Assembly: GCF_022568835.1 (NCBI RefSeq)
Contig: NZ_JAKZHV010000002.1
Span: 124,001 to 188,000, forward strand
Origin: Arsenicicoccus piscis
GTDB lineage: Bacteria; Actinomycetota; Actinomycetes; Actinomycetales; Dermatophilaceae
Reading direction: 5' to 3'
DNA: 64,000 nt
In this document: positions 45,173 through 54,337 of the stretch, in pieces
Position numbering within the stretch: position 1 is the stretch's first letter
Layout of the letters: every line of letters starts with the position of its first letter
Position numbers and translations under genes: made by a program
Notes under the pieces: generated by a model
What the model was told of the DNA's origin: nothing
Database searches by the model: none
What the model saw: the letters and a program-made list of their open reading frames with translations, nothing else

Positions 45173-46141
45173 ATGAGTGGTGGCCTCGCTGCCCTGCTGG
45201 ACGACATCGCCGCGATGGCCAAGCTGGCCGCTGCGTCGGTCGACGACGTCGGCGCCGCGGCCGGCCGCGCCAGCGCCAAGGCGGCCGGTGTGGTCGTCGA
45301 CGACACCGCCGTGACCCCGCGCTACGTCACCGGCTTCACGCCCGACCGGGAGCTCCCGCTGATCAAGAAGATCACCATCGGCTCGCTGCGCAACAAGCTC
45401 CTGTTCATCCTCCCGGCGGCCCTGCTGCTCAGCCAGTTCGCGCCGTGGGCGCTGACGCCGCTGCTGATGCTCGGCGGCACCTACCTGTCCTTCGAGGGCG
45501 CCGAGAAGCTCTACGAGAAGTTCTCGGGGCACGAGAGCGGCCACGAGGAGCCGGCGGCGGTGCAGGGTGCGGACCAGGAGGCGGCGATGGCGTCGGGTGC
45601 GATCCGCACCGACTTTATCCTGTCGGCCGAGATCATGGTCATCGCGCTCAACGAGGTCGCGTCCGAGCCGTTCTGGACCCGCACCATCACGCTCATCATC
45701 GTCGCGATCGTCATCACCATCGGCGTCTACGGCGTCGTGGGCCTCATCGTCAAGATGGACGACATCGGGCTGCACCTCGCCAAGCAGGACTCCAGCTTCT
45801 CGCAGCGGGTCGGCAACGGCCTGGTCAAGGCGATGCCCGGCCTGCTGAGCGGCCTCGCGATCGTCGGCACCATCGCCATGCTGTGGGTCGGTGGCCACAT
45901 CCTGCTCGTGGGCGCCGACACCCTCGGCTGGCACACCCCCTACTCGTGGGTGCACCACGCCGAGGAGGCCGTCGCCCACGCCACCGGACCGCTCGGCGGC
46001 GTGCTCGGATGGTTCACCAACACCCTCGGCTCAGCCGTGGTCGGCACCATCGTCGGCGCGATCGTGATGGGGGTCATGCACCTCATCCCGCGCCGCAGCA
46101 AGGCGAGCACCGAGGAGCACTCGAGCACCAACGAGCACTGA
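45173..46141 (+). CDS. DUF808 (YedI-like) inner membrane protein
   Basis: A 322-residue integral membrane protein of the DUF808/YedI family. It begins MSGGLAALLDDIAAMAKLAAASVDDVGAAAGRASAKAAGVVVDD, the conserved family opening, and has five or more hydrophobic segments (around residues 76-110, 155-200, 225-260, 270-310). The C-terminus is Ser/Glu/His rich. The ATG at 45173 follows GACCCTGAG, a weak ribosome site, and the frame is open upstream across tRNA-Sec on the other strand. Function unknown; its place within the selenium locus may be coincidental. Confidence 0.82.
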   Translation: MSGGLAALLDDIAAMAKLAAASVDDVGAAAGRASAKAAGVVVDDTAVTPRYVTGFTPDRELPLIKKITIGSLRNKLLFILPAALLLSQFAPWALTPLLMLGGTYLSFEGAEKLYEKFSGHESGHEEPAAVQGADQEAAMASGAIRTDFILSAEIMVIALNEVASEPFWTRTITLIIVAIVITIGVYGVVGLIVKMDDIGLHLAKQDSSFSQRVGNGLVKAMPGLLSGLAIVGTIAMLWVGGHILLVGADTLGWHTPYSWVHHAEEAVAHATGPLGGVLGWFTNTLGSAVVGTIVGAIVMGVMHLIPRRSKASTEEHSSTNEH

Positions 46142-46148
46142 CGCGCCC

Positions 46149-46180
46149 GCCGTCCCCCGGCTCAGACGCTGGGGGACGGC
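46149..46180. terminator. Hairpin between convergent DUF808 gene and MFS gene
   Basis: GCCGTCCCCC at 46149-46158 pairs perfectly with GGGGGACGGC at 46171-46180. It overlaps the last codons of the MFS gene and lies 8 bases past the DUF808 stop. There is no T-run. Confidence 0.6.
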
Positions 46181-47553
46181 CGGTCGTCGAGCGCCGACGG
46201 CTTCTGCGGCGCCTTGGTGATGAACGGCACGACGGCGCCGACCAGGGCGATGATCCCGACGACCGTGAACGCCATCGTGTAGTTCTTGCTCGACCCGATC
46301 AGCGCGGACGCGATGAGCGGTCCGGCGACGCCACCGATGGACCAGCCGATGAGCATCAGGCCGTAGATCCCTCCGGCGTTGCTCACGCCGAAGAACTTGC
46401 CCGCGGTCGACGGCATGGTGCCGAAGCCACCGCCGTAGCAGGTGTAGATCACGGCGCTGAGGATCGCGAACACCGCGACCGACGACGCGTGCGGCAGGGC
46501 GATCAGGCACAGCCCCTGGATGGCGAGGATGGCGACGAACGCCAGCATCTTGCCGATGCGGTCGGACACCCAGCCCCACAGGATGCGGCCACCGCCGTTG
46601 AACAGGCCCATCAGACCGACCAGCGAGGCGGCCGCCGCGGCGCTGTAGCCGGCGACGTCGGACGCGGCGCTGGCGGCGACCGAGATCAGCGAGATGCCGG
46701 CGGTCACCGACAGGGTGAGGATGGCGGTGAGCAGGTACCACTGCGGGGTGCGCAGCGCCTCGGCCTGGCTGAAGTCACGCTGCAGCGCCACCGTGCCGAC
46801 GGGCTCGGTCGCACCACCGCGAGCGGGGGTCGCCGCGGCGGCCGGGGTCGTGCCCGGGGCCTTCTCGGTGGCGAGCGCCGGGTCGGGCGCGCCGGGCGGG
46901 CGGTAGCCCTTGGGCGGGTTCGCGAAGGTCATCGCGCCGATGACGCCGGCCACCAGGTAGGCGATGCCGAGCGGCAGGAACGGCGCCGCCGGGTGCACCT
47001 TGTCGTTGCCGATCAGCGACTGGGCGACCGGGCTGGTCAGCACCGCGCCGAAGCCGAAGCCACCGACCGCGAGACCGGTGATGAGGCCGGCCTTGTCGGG
47101 AAACCACTTCTGCAGCATGGCGATCGGCACGATGTAGGCGAGGCCGAGACCGAAGCCGGAGATCAGGCCGTAACCGAGGATGAGCAGCCACAGCTGCCCG
47201 GCGTCGCGGGCGAAGGACGACAGCAGGATGCCGATCGCGTAGATCACCACACCGGTGAGCGCGACCACGCGCGGCCCGCGGCGGTCCTGGATGCGACCGC
47301 CGAGGAACGCCCCGACGAAGATCATGCCGATGCACAGCTCGAACGGGATGGCCGCCTCGACCTTGGACAGGCGCAGGGCCGAGTCGGGGCTCTGGAACGC
47401 CTTGGCGAAGGTGCTCCACGCGTAGACACCGCCGATGGCCAGCTGCACCAGGATGCCGCCGGCGAGGATGATCCAGCGGTTGGGGGTGCGCTCGGTGGCG
47501 CGGCCGGTCGTGTCGGCGGTGCCGGTGCGACCGCTGGTGGGGGTGCTGCTCAT
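46162..47553 (-). CDS. MFS transporter, oxalate/formate antiporter family
   Basis: A 463-residue major facilitator of the OFA (oxalate:formate antiporter) family with 12 predicted membrane segments. It begins RWIILAGGILVQLAIGGVYAWSTF, the typical OFA opening, and has the RIQDRRGPR loop between segments 2 and 3 and the RILWGWVSDRIG motif after the central loop. The central cytosolic loop (about residues 220-260) is Ala/Pro/Thr rich. ATG at 47551-47553 overlaps the nrfD stop by 4 bases, so it is the last gene of the formate dehydrogenase operon. Formate uptake or exchange for the adjacent enzyme is the likely job. Confidence 0.85.
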   Translation of the reverse strand: MSSTPTSGRTGTADTTGRATERTPNRWIILAGGILVQLAIGGVYAWSTFAKAFQSPDSALRLSKVEAAIPFELCIGMIFVGAFLGGRIQDRRGPRVVALTGVVIYAIGILLSSFARDAGQLWLLILGYGLISGFGLGLAYIVPIAMLQKWFPDKAGLITGLAVGGFGFGAVLTSPVAQSLIGNDKVHPAAPFLPLGIAYLVAGVIGAMTFANPPKGYRPPGAPDPALATEKAPGTTPAAAATPARGGATEPVGTVALQRDFSQAEALRTPQWYLLTAILTLSVTAGISLISVAASAASDVAGYSAAAAASLVGLMGLFNGGGRILWGWVSDRIGKMLAFVAILAIQGLCLIALPHASSVAVFAILSAVIYTCYGGGFGTMPSTAGKFFGVSNAGGIYGLMLIGWSIGGVAGPLIASALIGSSKNYTMAFTVVGIIALVGAVVPFITKAPQKPSALDDRPSPSV

Positions 47554-48596
47554 GAAGCCTCCTGTCGTTGCTGCTCGCGCCGGGCGGCGAGGCGGGCCTT
47601 CTGCGGCTCCACGGTGTAGCGAGGATCCTTGGCCGAGGCGATGCCCGCCTCGAAGATGCCGAAGCGCGTGCAGGCCGACCCGGCGAGCAGCGCGGCCCCG
47701 GCCAGTGCAGCGACCGGACGTCGCCGACCGCCGATCAGGGTGAGCGCCGCGCCCGCCACCGTGAGCACCTTCGCGGCCCGCAGGTAGGCGCCGGCGCGCC
47801 CCTCGTGCATCGGCTCGGCCAGCATGCCGAGGTGCCGCTCCATGATGGCGTCGGCGACCAGGTCGACGACTGCTCCCCCGACCGCGACGTTGCGGGCCGG
47901 GCCGCACTCGTCGACGGACGTGGTGATCATGGCGGCCCCGCCGGAGGCGGCGAGCGCCGACCCGACGAACACGAAGGGCAGCTGGCGGTAGGCCTCGTGC
48001 CAGGTCGGGGTCGCCGTGTCGGACAGCAGCACCGCGGTGTATGCAGCGAGCGGGGCGGCGAACGCCCCCGCGCCCCAGGACGACACGCGGGTGGCTGCCG
48101 GCAGGATGAAGGCGAGCTCGGCCTTGGCGGGCCTCGGGAGCACCATCTTGGCCACCTCGGTCGCCGCGGCGATGCCGGTGAAGCCGCCGAACCCGGTGAG
48201 GATCCAGGTGCCGATCGACATCGGGCTGGTGAGCTTGACGGTGCGCATCATGTTGAGGAAGCGGCTGGGCTTGCCGAGGTCCTTGACGAGCACGGCCGTC
48301 GAGCCGGAGAGCGCCGCGAGGGACACCAGCCGGGCGTTGCGCTGCAGCTCAGCGCGACCGGTCATCTCGCCACCGGAGGCGAGCAGCCCGGTGCCGGCGG
48401 CCAGGCCGCCGAGGAAGAGGTAGGCCGGGATCTCGGCCTTCCACGGCGCCGGCTTGACGATGTTGCGGCCGTAGTAGGACTCGAACTCCATCGTCGGGAC
48501 CATCACGTCGTCGCGCTGGCGGCGACGCTTGCGCCGACCCTCTCGGCGGGGGGTGGGCGCGGGCTCGGTCGCGGGAGGTTCGTAGGGGACGGTCAT
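47550..48596 (-). CDS. NrfD-type membrane subunit of formate dehydrogenase
   Basis: A 348-residue polysulfide reductase/NrfD-family quinone-interacting subunit. A basic N-terminal tail (RREGRRKRRRQRDDV) precedes the helices; the family segment ESYYGRNIVKPAPWKAEIPAYLFLGGLAAGTGLLA follows, then eight to ten hydrophobic segments. It anchors the catalytic subunits and passes electrons to menaquinone, though no haem-binding pattern is needed for this type. The ATG at 48594-48596 overlaps the fdhB stop by 4 bases, and its own stop overlaps the MFS start. Confidence 0.88.
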   Translation of the reverse strand: MTVPYEPPATEPAPTPRREGRRKRRRQRDDVMVPTMEFESYYGRNIVKPAPWKAEIPAYLFLGGLAAGTGLLASGGEMTGRAELQRNARLVSLAALSGSTAVLVKDLGKPSRFLNMMRTVKLTSPMSIGTWILTGFGGFTGIAAATEVAKMVLPRPAKAELAFILPAATRVSSWGAGAFAAPLAAYTAVLLSDTATPTWHEAYRQLPFVFVGSALAASGGAAMITTSVDECGPARNVAVGGAVVDLVADAIMERHLGMLAEPMHEGRAGAYLRAAKVLTVAGAALTLIGGRRRPVAALAGAALLAGSACTRFGIFEAGIASAKDPRYTVEPQKARLAARREQQRQEAS

Positions 48597-49735
48597 GACC
48601 TGGCTCCGAGGAAGGCGATGGCGGCTCCCACCAGCATGCTCCCGGCGGCGAAACCCGCCTTGCGGAAGATGTCGGGGAGGTCGGCGGTGGTGACGCGCGG
48701 GTCCGGCGGCAGGCCGTAGACCTCGGGCTCGTCGAGCAGCAGGAACACCGAGCCGGTGCCCCCGACGCCGTCGAGCTCGTCGCCGCCGTAGACGCGGGCC
48801 TCGGTGAACCCCTTGGTGTGCAAGGCCTCGACCCGCTCCTCGGCGCGCTGGCGCATCTCGGAGAGGTCGCCGAACTGGATGGAGGTCGTCGGACACGCCT
48901 GCGCGCAGGCGGGCTTGGCACCGATCTCGAGCCGGTCGTAGCACAGGGTGCACTTCTGCGCGACGCCCTCGTTCTTGACGGCCGTCTTGAGCCGCTCACC
49001 GTTGGCGTCGGTCGGGCGGTCGCGCCGCTCGATCACCCCGAACGGGCAGGCCGGCACGCAGTAGCCGCAGCCGTTGCACACGTCGGCCTGGACGACGACG
49101 GTGCCGAACTCGGTGCGGAAGAGGGCGCCGGTCGGGCAGACGTCGAGACAGCCCGCGTGGGTGCAGTGCTTGCACACGTCGGAGGCGATCAGCCAGCGGA
49201 AGTCGGGCAGCGTGCCGTCGACCGCCGCCTGCCGCGCGGCCATCTCGGCGGCCTCGAGGTCGGTGGCCTCGGGACCGATGTCGACGTGCGTCCCGGGACC
49301 GGTCAGCGGCAATCCGGTGGCCGGGGCGCGGGACACGTCCTGCTCGGTGATCCGGTGCAGCCCGGGCCGCAGGCTCGGCAGGCCGAGGGCCACCGGCGTC
49401 CGCGGACCGGTGGCGGGACCACCGGCCGGCCCCTCCTCGGCGAGGAGCCGCCCGGACTCGCGGGCCTGCTCTACGCGCTCGGCGTCCTGCTCGACGAAGG
49501 CCACGTGCCGCCAGGTGCTCGCACCGAGCGCACTGGTGTTGTCGTAGCTGTCGCCGGTCATCCCGAGATGGTCCATCGGGAGCTGGTTCCACTCCTTGCA
49601 GGCCACCTCGCACGCCTTGCAGCCGATGCAGATGGAGGTGTCGGTGAAGAACCCCTTGCGCGGGGGCGGGTCCTCCCAGCCGGCGTCCTTCGCTGGATCG
49701 GTCGGCCCGTGAAGCTGGTTGCGCCACAAGCTCAT
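48593..49735 (-). CDS. fdhB: Formate dehydrogenase iron-sulfur (beta) subunit
   Basis: A 380-residue electron-transfer subunit with four 4Fe-4S cysteine groups: CIGCKACEVAC, CKHCTHAGCLDVCP, CNGCGYCVPACPFG and CTLCYDR with CAQACP. Between the first and second groups is an insertion of about 110 residues rich in Pro, Gly and Ala (GPAGGPATGPRTP) that is longer than in short FdoH-like subunits. A C-terminal hydrophobic segment (GFAAGSMLVGAAIAFLGA) could be a single membrane anchor. The ATG at 49733-49735 overlaps the fdhA stop by 4 bases. Confidence 0.9.
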   Translation of the reverse strand: MSLWRNQLHGPTDPAKDAGWEDPPPRKGFFTDTSICIGCKACEVACKEWNQLPMDHLGMTGDSYDNTSALGASTWRHVAFVEQDAERVEQARESGRLLAEEGPAGGPATGPRTPVALGLPSLRPGLHRITEQDVSRAPATGLPLTGPGTHVDIGPEATDLEAAEMAARQAAVDGTLPDFRWLIASDVCKHCTHAGCLDVCPTGALFRTEFGTVVVQADVCNGCGYCVPACPFGVIERRDRPTDANGERLKTAVKNEGVAQKCTLCYDRLEIGAKPACAQACPTTSIQFGDLSEMRQRAEERVEALHTKGFTEARVYGGDELDGVGGTGSVFLLLDEPEVYGLPPDPRVTTADLPDIFRKAGFAAGSMLVGAAIAFLGARS

Positions 49736-52700
49736 CGGTCGGCCTCGTCTCCACCGGTCAGGAGGGTGTTGCCCGTCTCGACGGTCAACCCCGCTCGCGA
49801 CTGGTACTCGTTGATCAGGCGCAGCAACGCCTCGCCGGTCGGCCGTCGGCCCGCACGGATGTCGCACGAGGAGGCCTTGGACTCCTGGATGGCGACGTTG
49901 GGGTCGAGGGTCACGCCGAGCAGGTCGTTGGCCGAGTCACCGGACACGACGGCGTCGGAGCCGCCGACGCCCCAGTGGTAGGGCAGGCCGATCTGGTGCA
50001 GCTGACGGCCCGAGATGGTCATCGGGGTCATCCGCTCGGTCACCAGCACGCGTGCCTCGACCGCGGCGCGCGGCGAGATGATCGTCGCCCACCCGCCGTT
50101 CTCGAGGCCACGCTCGGCCGCGAGCTCCGGCGACACCTCGCAGAAGAAGGCCGGCTGGAGCTCGGCGAGGTAGGGCAGCCACCGACTCATGCCGCCGGCC
50201 GTGTGGTGCTCGGTGAGCCGGTAGGTCGTCGCGACATAGGGGTAGACATCGGCGCCGGGCCGGGTGCCCGACGGCGCCGACAGGTTGTCCTTGCGCTTGT
50301 AGACCATGCGGGCCGGGTTGGCCTGCTGACCGTAGAGCGGGTTGACGACCGGCGACTCCTGCGGCTCGTAGTGGGTCGGCAGCGGACCGTCCACCATGCC
50401 CTTGGGGGCGAACAGCCAGCCCTTGCCGTCGGCCTGCATGATGAACGGGTCGTCCCCGGCGAGACCTGCGACCCCGCCGGTGCCGGGCTCGGGCCGGTAG
50501 GCCGGGTCCTTGGTGACCGGGAAGTCCGGCACGTCGTGCCCCACCCACGACGCCTTGTCGGCGTCCCACCACACGTAGGCCTTGCGCTCGCTCCACGGGC
50601 GGCCCTCGGGGTCGGCCGAGGCGCGGTTGTAGAGGATGCGACGGTTGGCCGGCCAGGCCCAGCCCCACTCGGGCGAGACCCACGACTGCTCGGCGTCCGG
50701 CTTGCGGCTGGCCGCGCGGTTGACCCCACCGGCGTAGACGCCGGTGTAGATCCAGCAGCCGCCGCTGGTCGAGCCGTCGGCCTTCATCTCGACGAACGCG
50801 GGCAGCAGCTCGCCTGCCTTGTCGCCGGTGAGGTAGCGGCCGTTGATCTCCTGGAGCACCGCGTGGGCGTCCGGGTCGCCGTGCTCGTCCTCGGGGTAGT
50901 CCCAGGTGAGGTCGAGCAGCGGCCGGTCGCGCGGGTCGGTCGAGTCGGCGAGTCGCGCCCGGATCTTCTTGCCGAGCTCGTGGAAGAAGTGCAGCTCGGA
51001 GCGAGACTGGCCCGGCGGGGCTACGGCCTTGTGACGCCACTGCAGCAGCCGCTGGGTCTGGGTGAAGGTGCCTTCCTTCTCGGCGTAGGACGCGGCGGGG
51101 AGGAAGAAGACCTCGGTGCCGATGTCCTCGGTGCGCAGCTCGCCGGTGGCGATCTCGGGGCCGTCCTTCCAGAAGGTCGCCGACTCGATCAGCTGCAGGT
51201 CACGCACGACCAGCCACTTCAGGTGCGCCATGCCCATCCGCTGCATCCGGCCGTTGCTCGAGCCGACCGCGGGGTTCTGGCCGAGCAGGAAGTAGCCCTC
51301 GACGGTGTCCTCCAGCATCCCCATCACCGTGGCGTAGGTGTTGTGGCTGCCGTTGATGCGGGGCAGGTAGTCGAACGCCCAGCTGTTGTCGGCCGTGGCC
51401 GCGTCACCCCACCACGCCTTGAGCAGGTTGATCGCGTAGGCGTCGGCATTGACCCAGAAGCCCTTCTGCTGCTTGCTGGCGATGGAGGTGAGGTAGTGCT
51501 CGAAGGTGTCGTGCCGCCCGGCGTAGGGCATCGGCAGGTAGCCCGGGAGCAGGTTGAACAGGGTCGGGATGTCGGTCGACCCCTGGATGCTGGCGTGGCC
51601 GCGCAGCGCCATGATGCCACCACCCGGGCGGCCGATGTTGCCCATCAGCAGCTGCAGGATCGACGCGGTGCGGATGAACTGCGCCCCCAGCGTGTGCTGG
51701 GTCCAGCCCACCGCGTAGGCGAAGCACGTGGTGCGATCGCGACCGCTGTTGGTGACCAACGAGTCGACGACGTAGGCGAAGTCCTCGGCGCTGACGCCGC
51801 AGGCCTGCTCGACCATCTCCGGGGTGTAGCGCGAGTAGTGCCGCCGCAGGATCTGCAGCACGCAGCGCGGGTCGGTCATGGTGTCGTCGCGCAGCACGCG
51901 GGCGTGCTCGAGCGCCGGACCACCGCTGCCGTGCTGGTCACCGGCGGCCGCTTCGCGCTTCTCGACGCCGTGCTCCTCGGCGCCCGCCTCGCCGACCTTG
52001 CCGTCGGTGTCCCCGTCGCCGTCGCCGTCGTCCGCGGTGGCGTAGGCCCAGGACTTCAGGTCGTAGGCGCCGCGCTCGGGGTCATAGCCGGAGAAGAGCC
52101 CGTCGAGGTCCTCGGTGTCGGCGTAGTCCTCGTTGATCAGCGTCGGGCCGTTGGTGAACGCCCGCACGTACTCCGCGAAGTACAGCTCGTGCGTGAGCAC
52201 GTAGTTGATGATCGCGCCGAGGAAGATGACGTCGCTGCCGACCCGGAGCGGGACGTGCCGGTCCGCCGTCGCCGACGTGCGGGTGAAGCGCGGGTCGATG
52301 TGGAGCACCCGCGCACCGCGCAGCTTGGCCTCGGTCACCCACTGATAGGCCACCGGGTGGCACTCGGCCATGTTGGAGCCCTGGATGATGATGCAGTCGG
52401 CGTTGGCCATGTCCTGCACGAACTGCGTCGCACCACCGCGACCGAACGAGGCGCCCAGACCGGGCACCGTGGCGGAGTGTCAAATACGCGCCTGGTTCTC
52501 GATCTGGATCGCGCCGGCCGCCGTGAACAACTTCTTGATGAGGTAGTTCTCCTCGTTGTCCAGCGTGGCGCCGCCGAGCGAGGCGATGCCCATGGTGCGC
52601 GCGAGCAGCCGCCCGTCCTCGTCGGTGTCCTGCCAGGTGCGACGGCGGGTCTCGAGGAAGCGGTCCGCGATCATGTCGGTCGCCTGGTCGAGGTCGAGGG

Positions 52701-53070
52701 TGGTCCACTCGGTGGCGTGCGGCGCTCGGTAGAGGACCTGCGTCTGGCGCACCGGGCTGTTGACCAGCTGCTCGCTGGCGGAGCCCTTGGGGCACAGCCG
52801 GCCTCGACTGATCGGGCTGTCGGGGTCACCCTCGATCTGGACGATCTTCTCGTCCTTGACGAAGATCTTCTGCCCGCAGCCGACGGCGCAGTAGGGACAG
52901 ATCGACTGGACCACGCGGTCGGCCGTCTTGGTGCGGGCCGTCTGGGACCGGGTCGTGGGGCTGGTGACCGCGCGCCCGCGGCCCAGGAAGTCCCCGTCGC
53001 GCACCTGTCGCACCACGGGCCAGTCGAGCAACGTCGGGAGCGCGCGTCGCGCCTTGTGACTGCCGTCCAC
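49732..53070 (-). CDS. fdhA: Formate dehydrogenase alpha subunit, selenoprotein (Sec197)
   Basis: A molybdenum/tungsten-bis-MGD formate dehydrogenase of 1,112 residues read through an in-frame TGA at 52480-52482 as selenocysteine 197. The 4Fe-4S ligands are C58, C61, C65 (CPYCAVGC) and C93 (RLCPKGSA). The Sec lies in ENQARI-U-HSATV, the active-site motif where Cys-type enzymes have C-H. DRKS-like cofactor segments and QASRRP-type C-terminal loops (DVPDFPV, TGEALLRLINEYQ) are typical. The GTG start at 53068-53070 is chosen because AGGAGG precedes it by 5 bases. No twin-arginine signal is seen, so the enzyme is probably cytoplasmic-facing. An acidic low-complexity insertion lies at residues 346-386. 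It is the first gene of the fdhAB-nrfD-MFS operon. Confidence 0.93.
52450..52482 (-). promoter_or_regulatory. SECIS element and UGA(Sec) codon in fdhA
   Basis: The Sec codon is at 52480-52482. In mRNA sense, 11 bases later a perfect 7-bp stem GGUGCCC/GGGCGCC (52450-52468) closes a GGUCU loop. Escherichia coli fdhF has the same 11-base spacing and an AGGUCU loop, whose G and U are read by SelB. The stem includes one U-G wobble. Confidence 0.92.
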
Positions 53071-53317
53071 CGGTGCCTCCTCGCAGGAATCTCCAGCGCC
53101 GAAGGGGTGCCTGAGCAGGCCACCCGATCGAGCCGGTCGAGCCCTCGGCGGCCCGACTCGCACACCCTAACCTCCACCACTGACATAGGGCGACCACCCT
53201 GCACTCGGTCGTGGCGCGTTCCCTCGACTCATGTGTGGGACTCAGGGCGAGGGGCCGGCCCGTCCGCGTACTAGGGTCGACAGCAGAGCAACCGATGAAC
53301 CGCGAGAGGAGCACGTC

Positions 53318-54337
53318 ATGAGCACCCCCGTCCTGAGCACGACATCCCCGCGGATGACCCAGCTCGCGTCCGGCGGAGGCTGCGCGTGCAAGATCCCGCC
53401 CGGCGAGCTCGAGGCGATCGTCGCCGGGCTGGTGCCCACGGGTGCGCCGGACCCCGATCTGCTGGTCGGTCTGGACGACGGCGACGACGCCGCCGTGGTC
53501 CGCATCTCCCCCACCCAGGCGCTGGTCTCCACGACCGACTTCTTCACCCCGGTCGTCGACTCGGCCTACGACTGGGGACGGATCGCTGCCGCGAACGCCC
53601 TCTCCGATGTCTACGCGATGGGCGGGACGCCGGTGTGCGCGATCAACCTCGTCGGCTGGCCCCGCGCCACCGTGTCGACGGACCTGCTGCGCGAGACCCT
53701 GCGCGGCGGCGCCGATGTCGCGCGCGCGGCCGGCTGCGCGCTGGGAGGCGGGCACAGCATCGACGCCCCGGAGCCGCTCTACGGGCTCGCGGTCACCGGT
53801 CTCGTAGACCCCTCGCGGATCCTGCGCAACGACGCCGCCCGCGCGGGCCTGCCGCTCACCCTCACCAAACCGCTCGGGGTCGGGGTGCTGAACAACCGGC
53901 ACAAGGCGACCGGTGAGGTCTTCGCCGAGGCCGTGGCGTCGATGGTGACGCTGAACGCCGACGCGTCACGCGCTGCGCTCGCCGCCGGCGTCGAGGCTGC
54001 GACGGACGTGACGGGCTTCGGGCTGCTCGGCCACCTGCACAAGATGATGCGCGCCTCCGGCGTGTCCGCCGTCGTCGATGCCGCCGCCGTCCCCTATCTC
54101 CCGGGCGCGCGCGAGGCGTTGGCGGCGGGCTACGTGTCGGGCGGCACGCGGCGCAACCTCGACTGGGTGCGCCCGCACCTGCAGGTCGACGACGGGGTCG
54201 ACGAGGACGAGCTGTTGCTGCTCGCGGACGCCCAGACCAGCGGTGGGCTGCTGGTCGTCGGCGAGGTCCCGGGCTACCCGGTCATCGGGGAGACGGTCGC
54301 GCGGACCGGTGACACCACCGTGCGCGTCCGCGCATGA
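53318..54337 (+). CDS. selD: Selenide, water dikinase (selenophosphate synthase)
   Basis: Makes selenophosphate from selenide and ATP, the selenium donor for SelA; 339 residues. The N-terminal glycine-rich loop SGGGCACKIPP carries the catalytic Cys (C22) and Lys (K25); the protein therefore uses Cys rather than Sec at this place. DDAAVVRISP, GGTPVCAINLV, ALGGGHSIDAPEP and DVTGFGLLGHLHKMMRA are family motifs. ATG at 53318-53320 after GAGAGGAG at about 7 bases. It is divergent from fdhA with 247 bases between, and its last codons overlap the rhodanese gene by 4 bases. Confidence 0.95.
   Translation: MSTPVLSTTSPRMTQLASGGGCACKIPPGELEAIVAGLVPTGAPDPDLLVGLDDGDDAAVVRISPTQALVSTTDFFTPVVDSAYDWGRIAAANALSDVYAMGGTPVCAINLVGWPRATVSTDLLRETLRGGADVARAAGCALGGGHSIDAPEPLYGLAVTGLVDPSRILRNDAARAGLPLTLTKPLGVGVLNNRHKATGEVFAEAVASMVTLNADASRAALAAGVEAATDVTGFGLLGHLHKMMRASGVSAVVDAAAVPYLPGAREALAAGYVSGGTRRNLDWVRPHLQVDDGVDEDELLLLADAQTSGGLLVVGEVPGYPVIGETVARTGDTTVRVRA

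Noticed and set aside
52480-52482. fdhA could be a pseudogene or frameshift because of the in-frame stop.
   Set aside because: The stop is TGA exactly at the active-site position of Sec formate dehydrogenases, with a proper SECIS 11 bases later and all Sec machinery nearby.
49732-53070. Periplasmic formate dehydrogenase (FdnG-type) location.
   Set aside because: The N-terminus lacks an S/T-RR-x-F-L-K Tat motif before the 4Fe-4S cysteines, and the ARRAL segment is not followed by a hydrophobic core.
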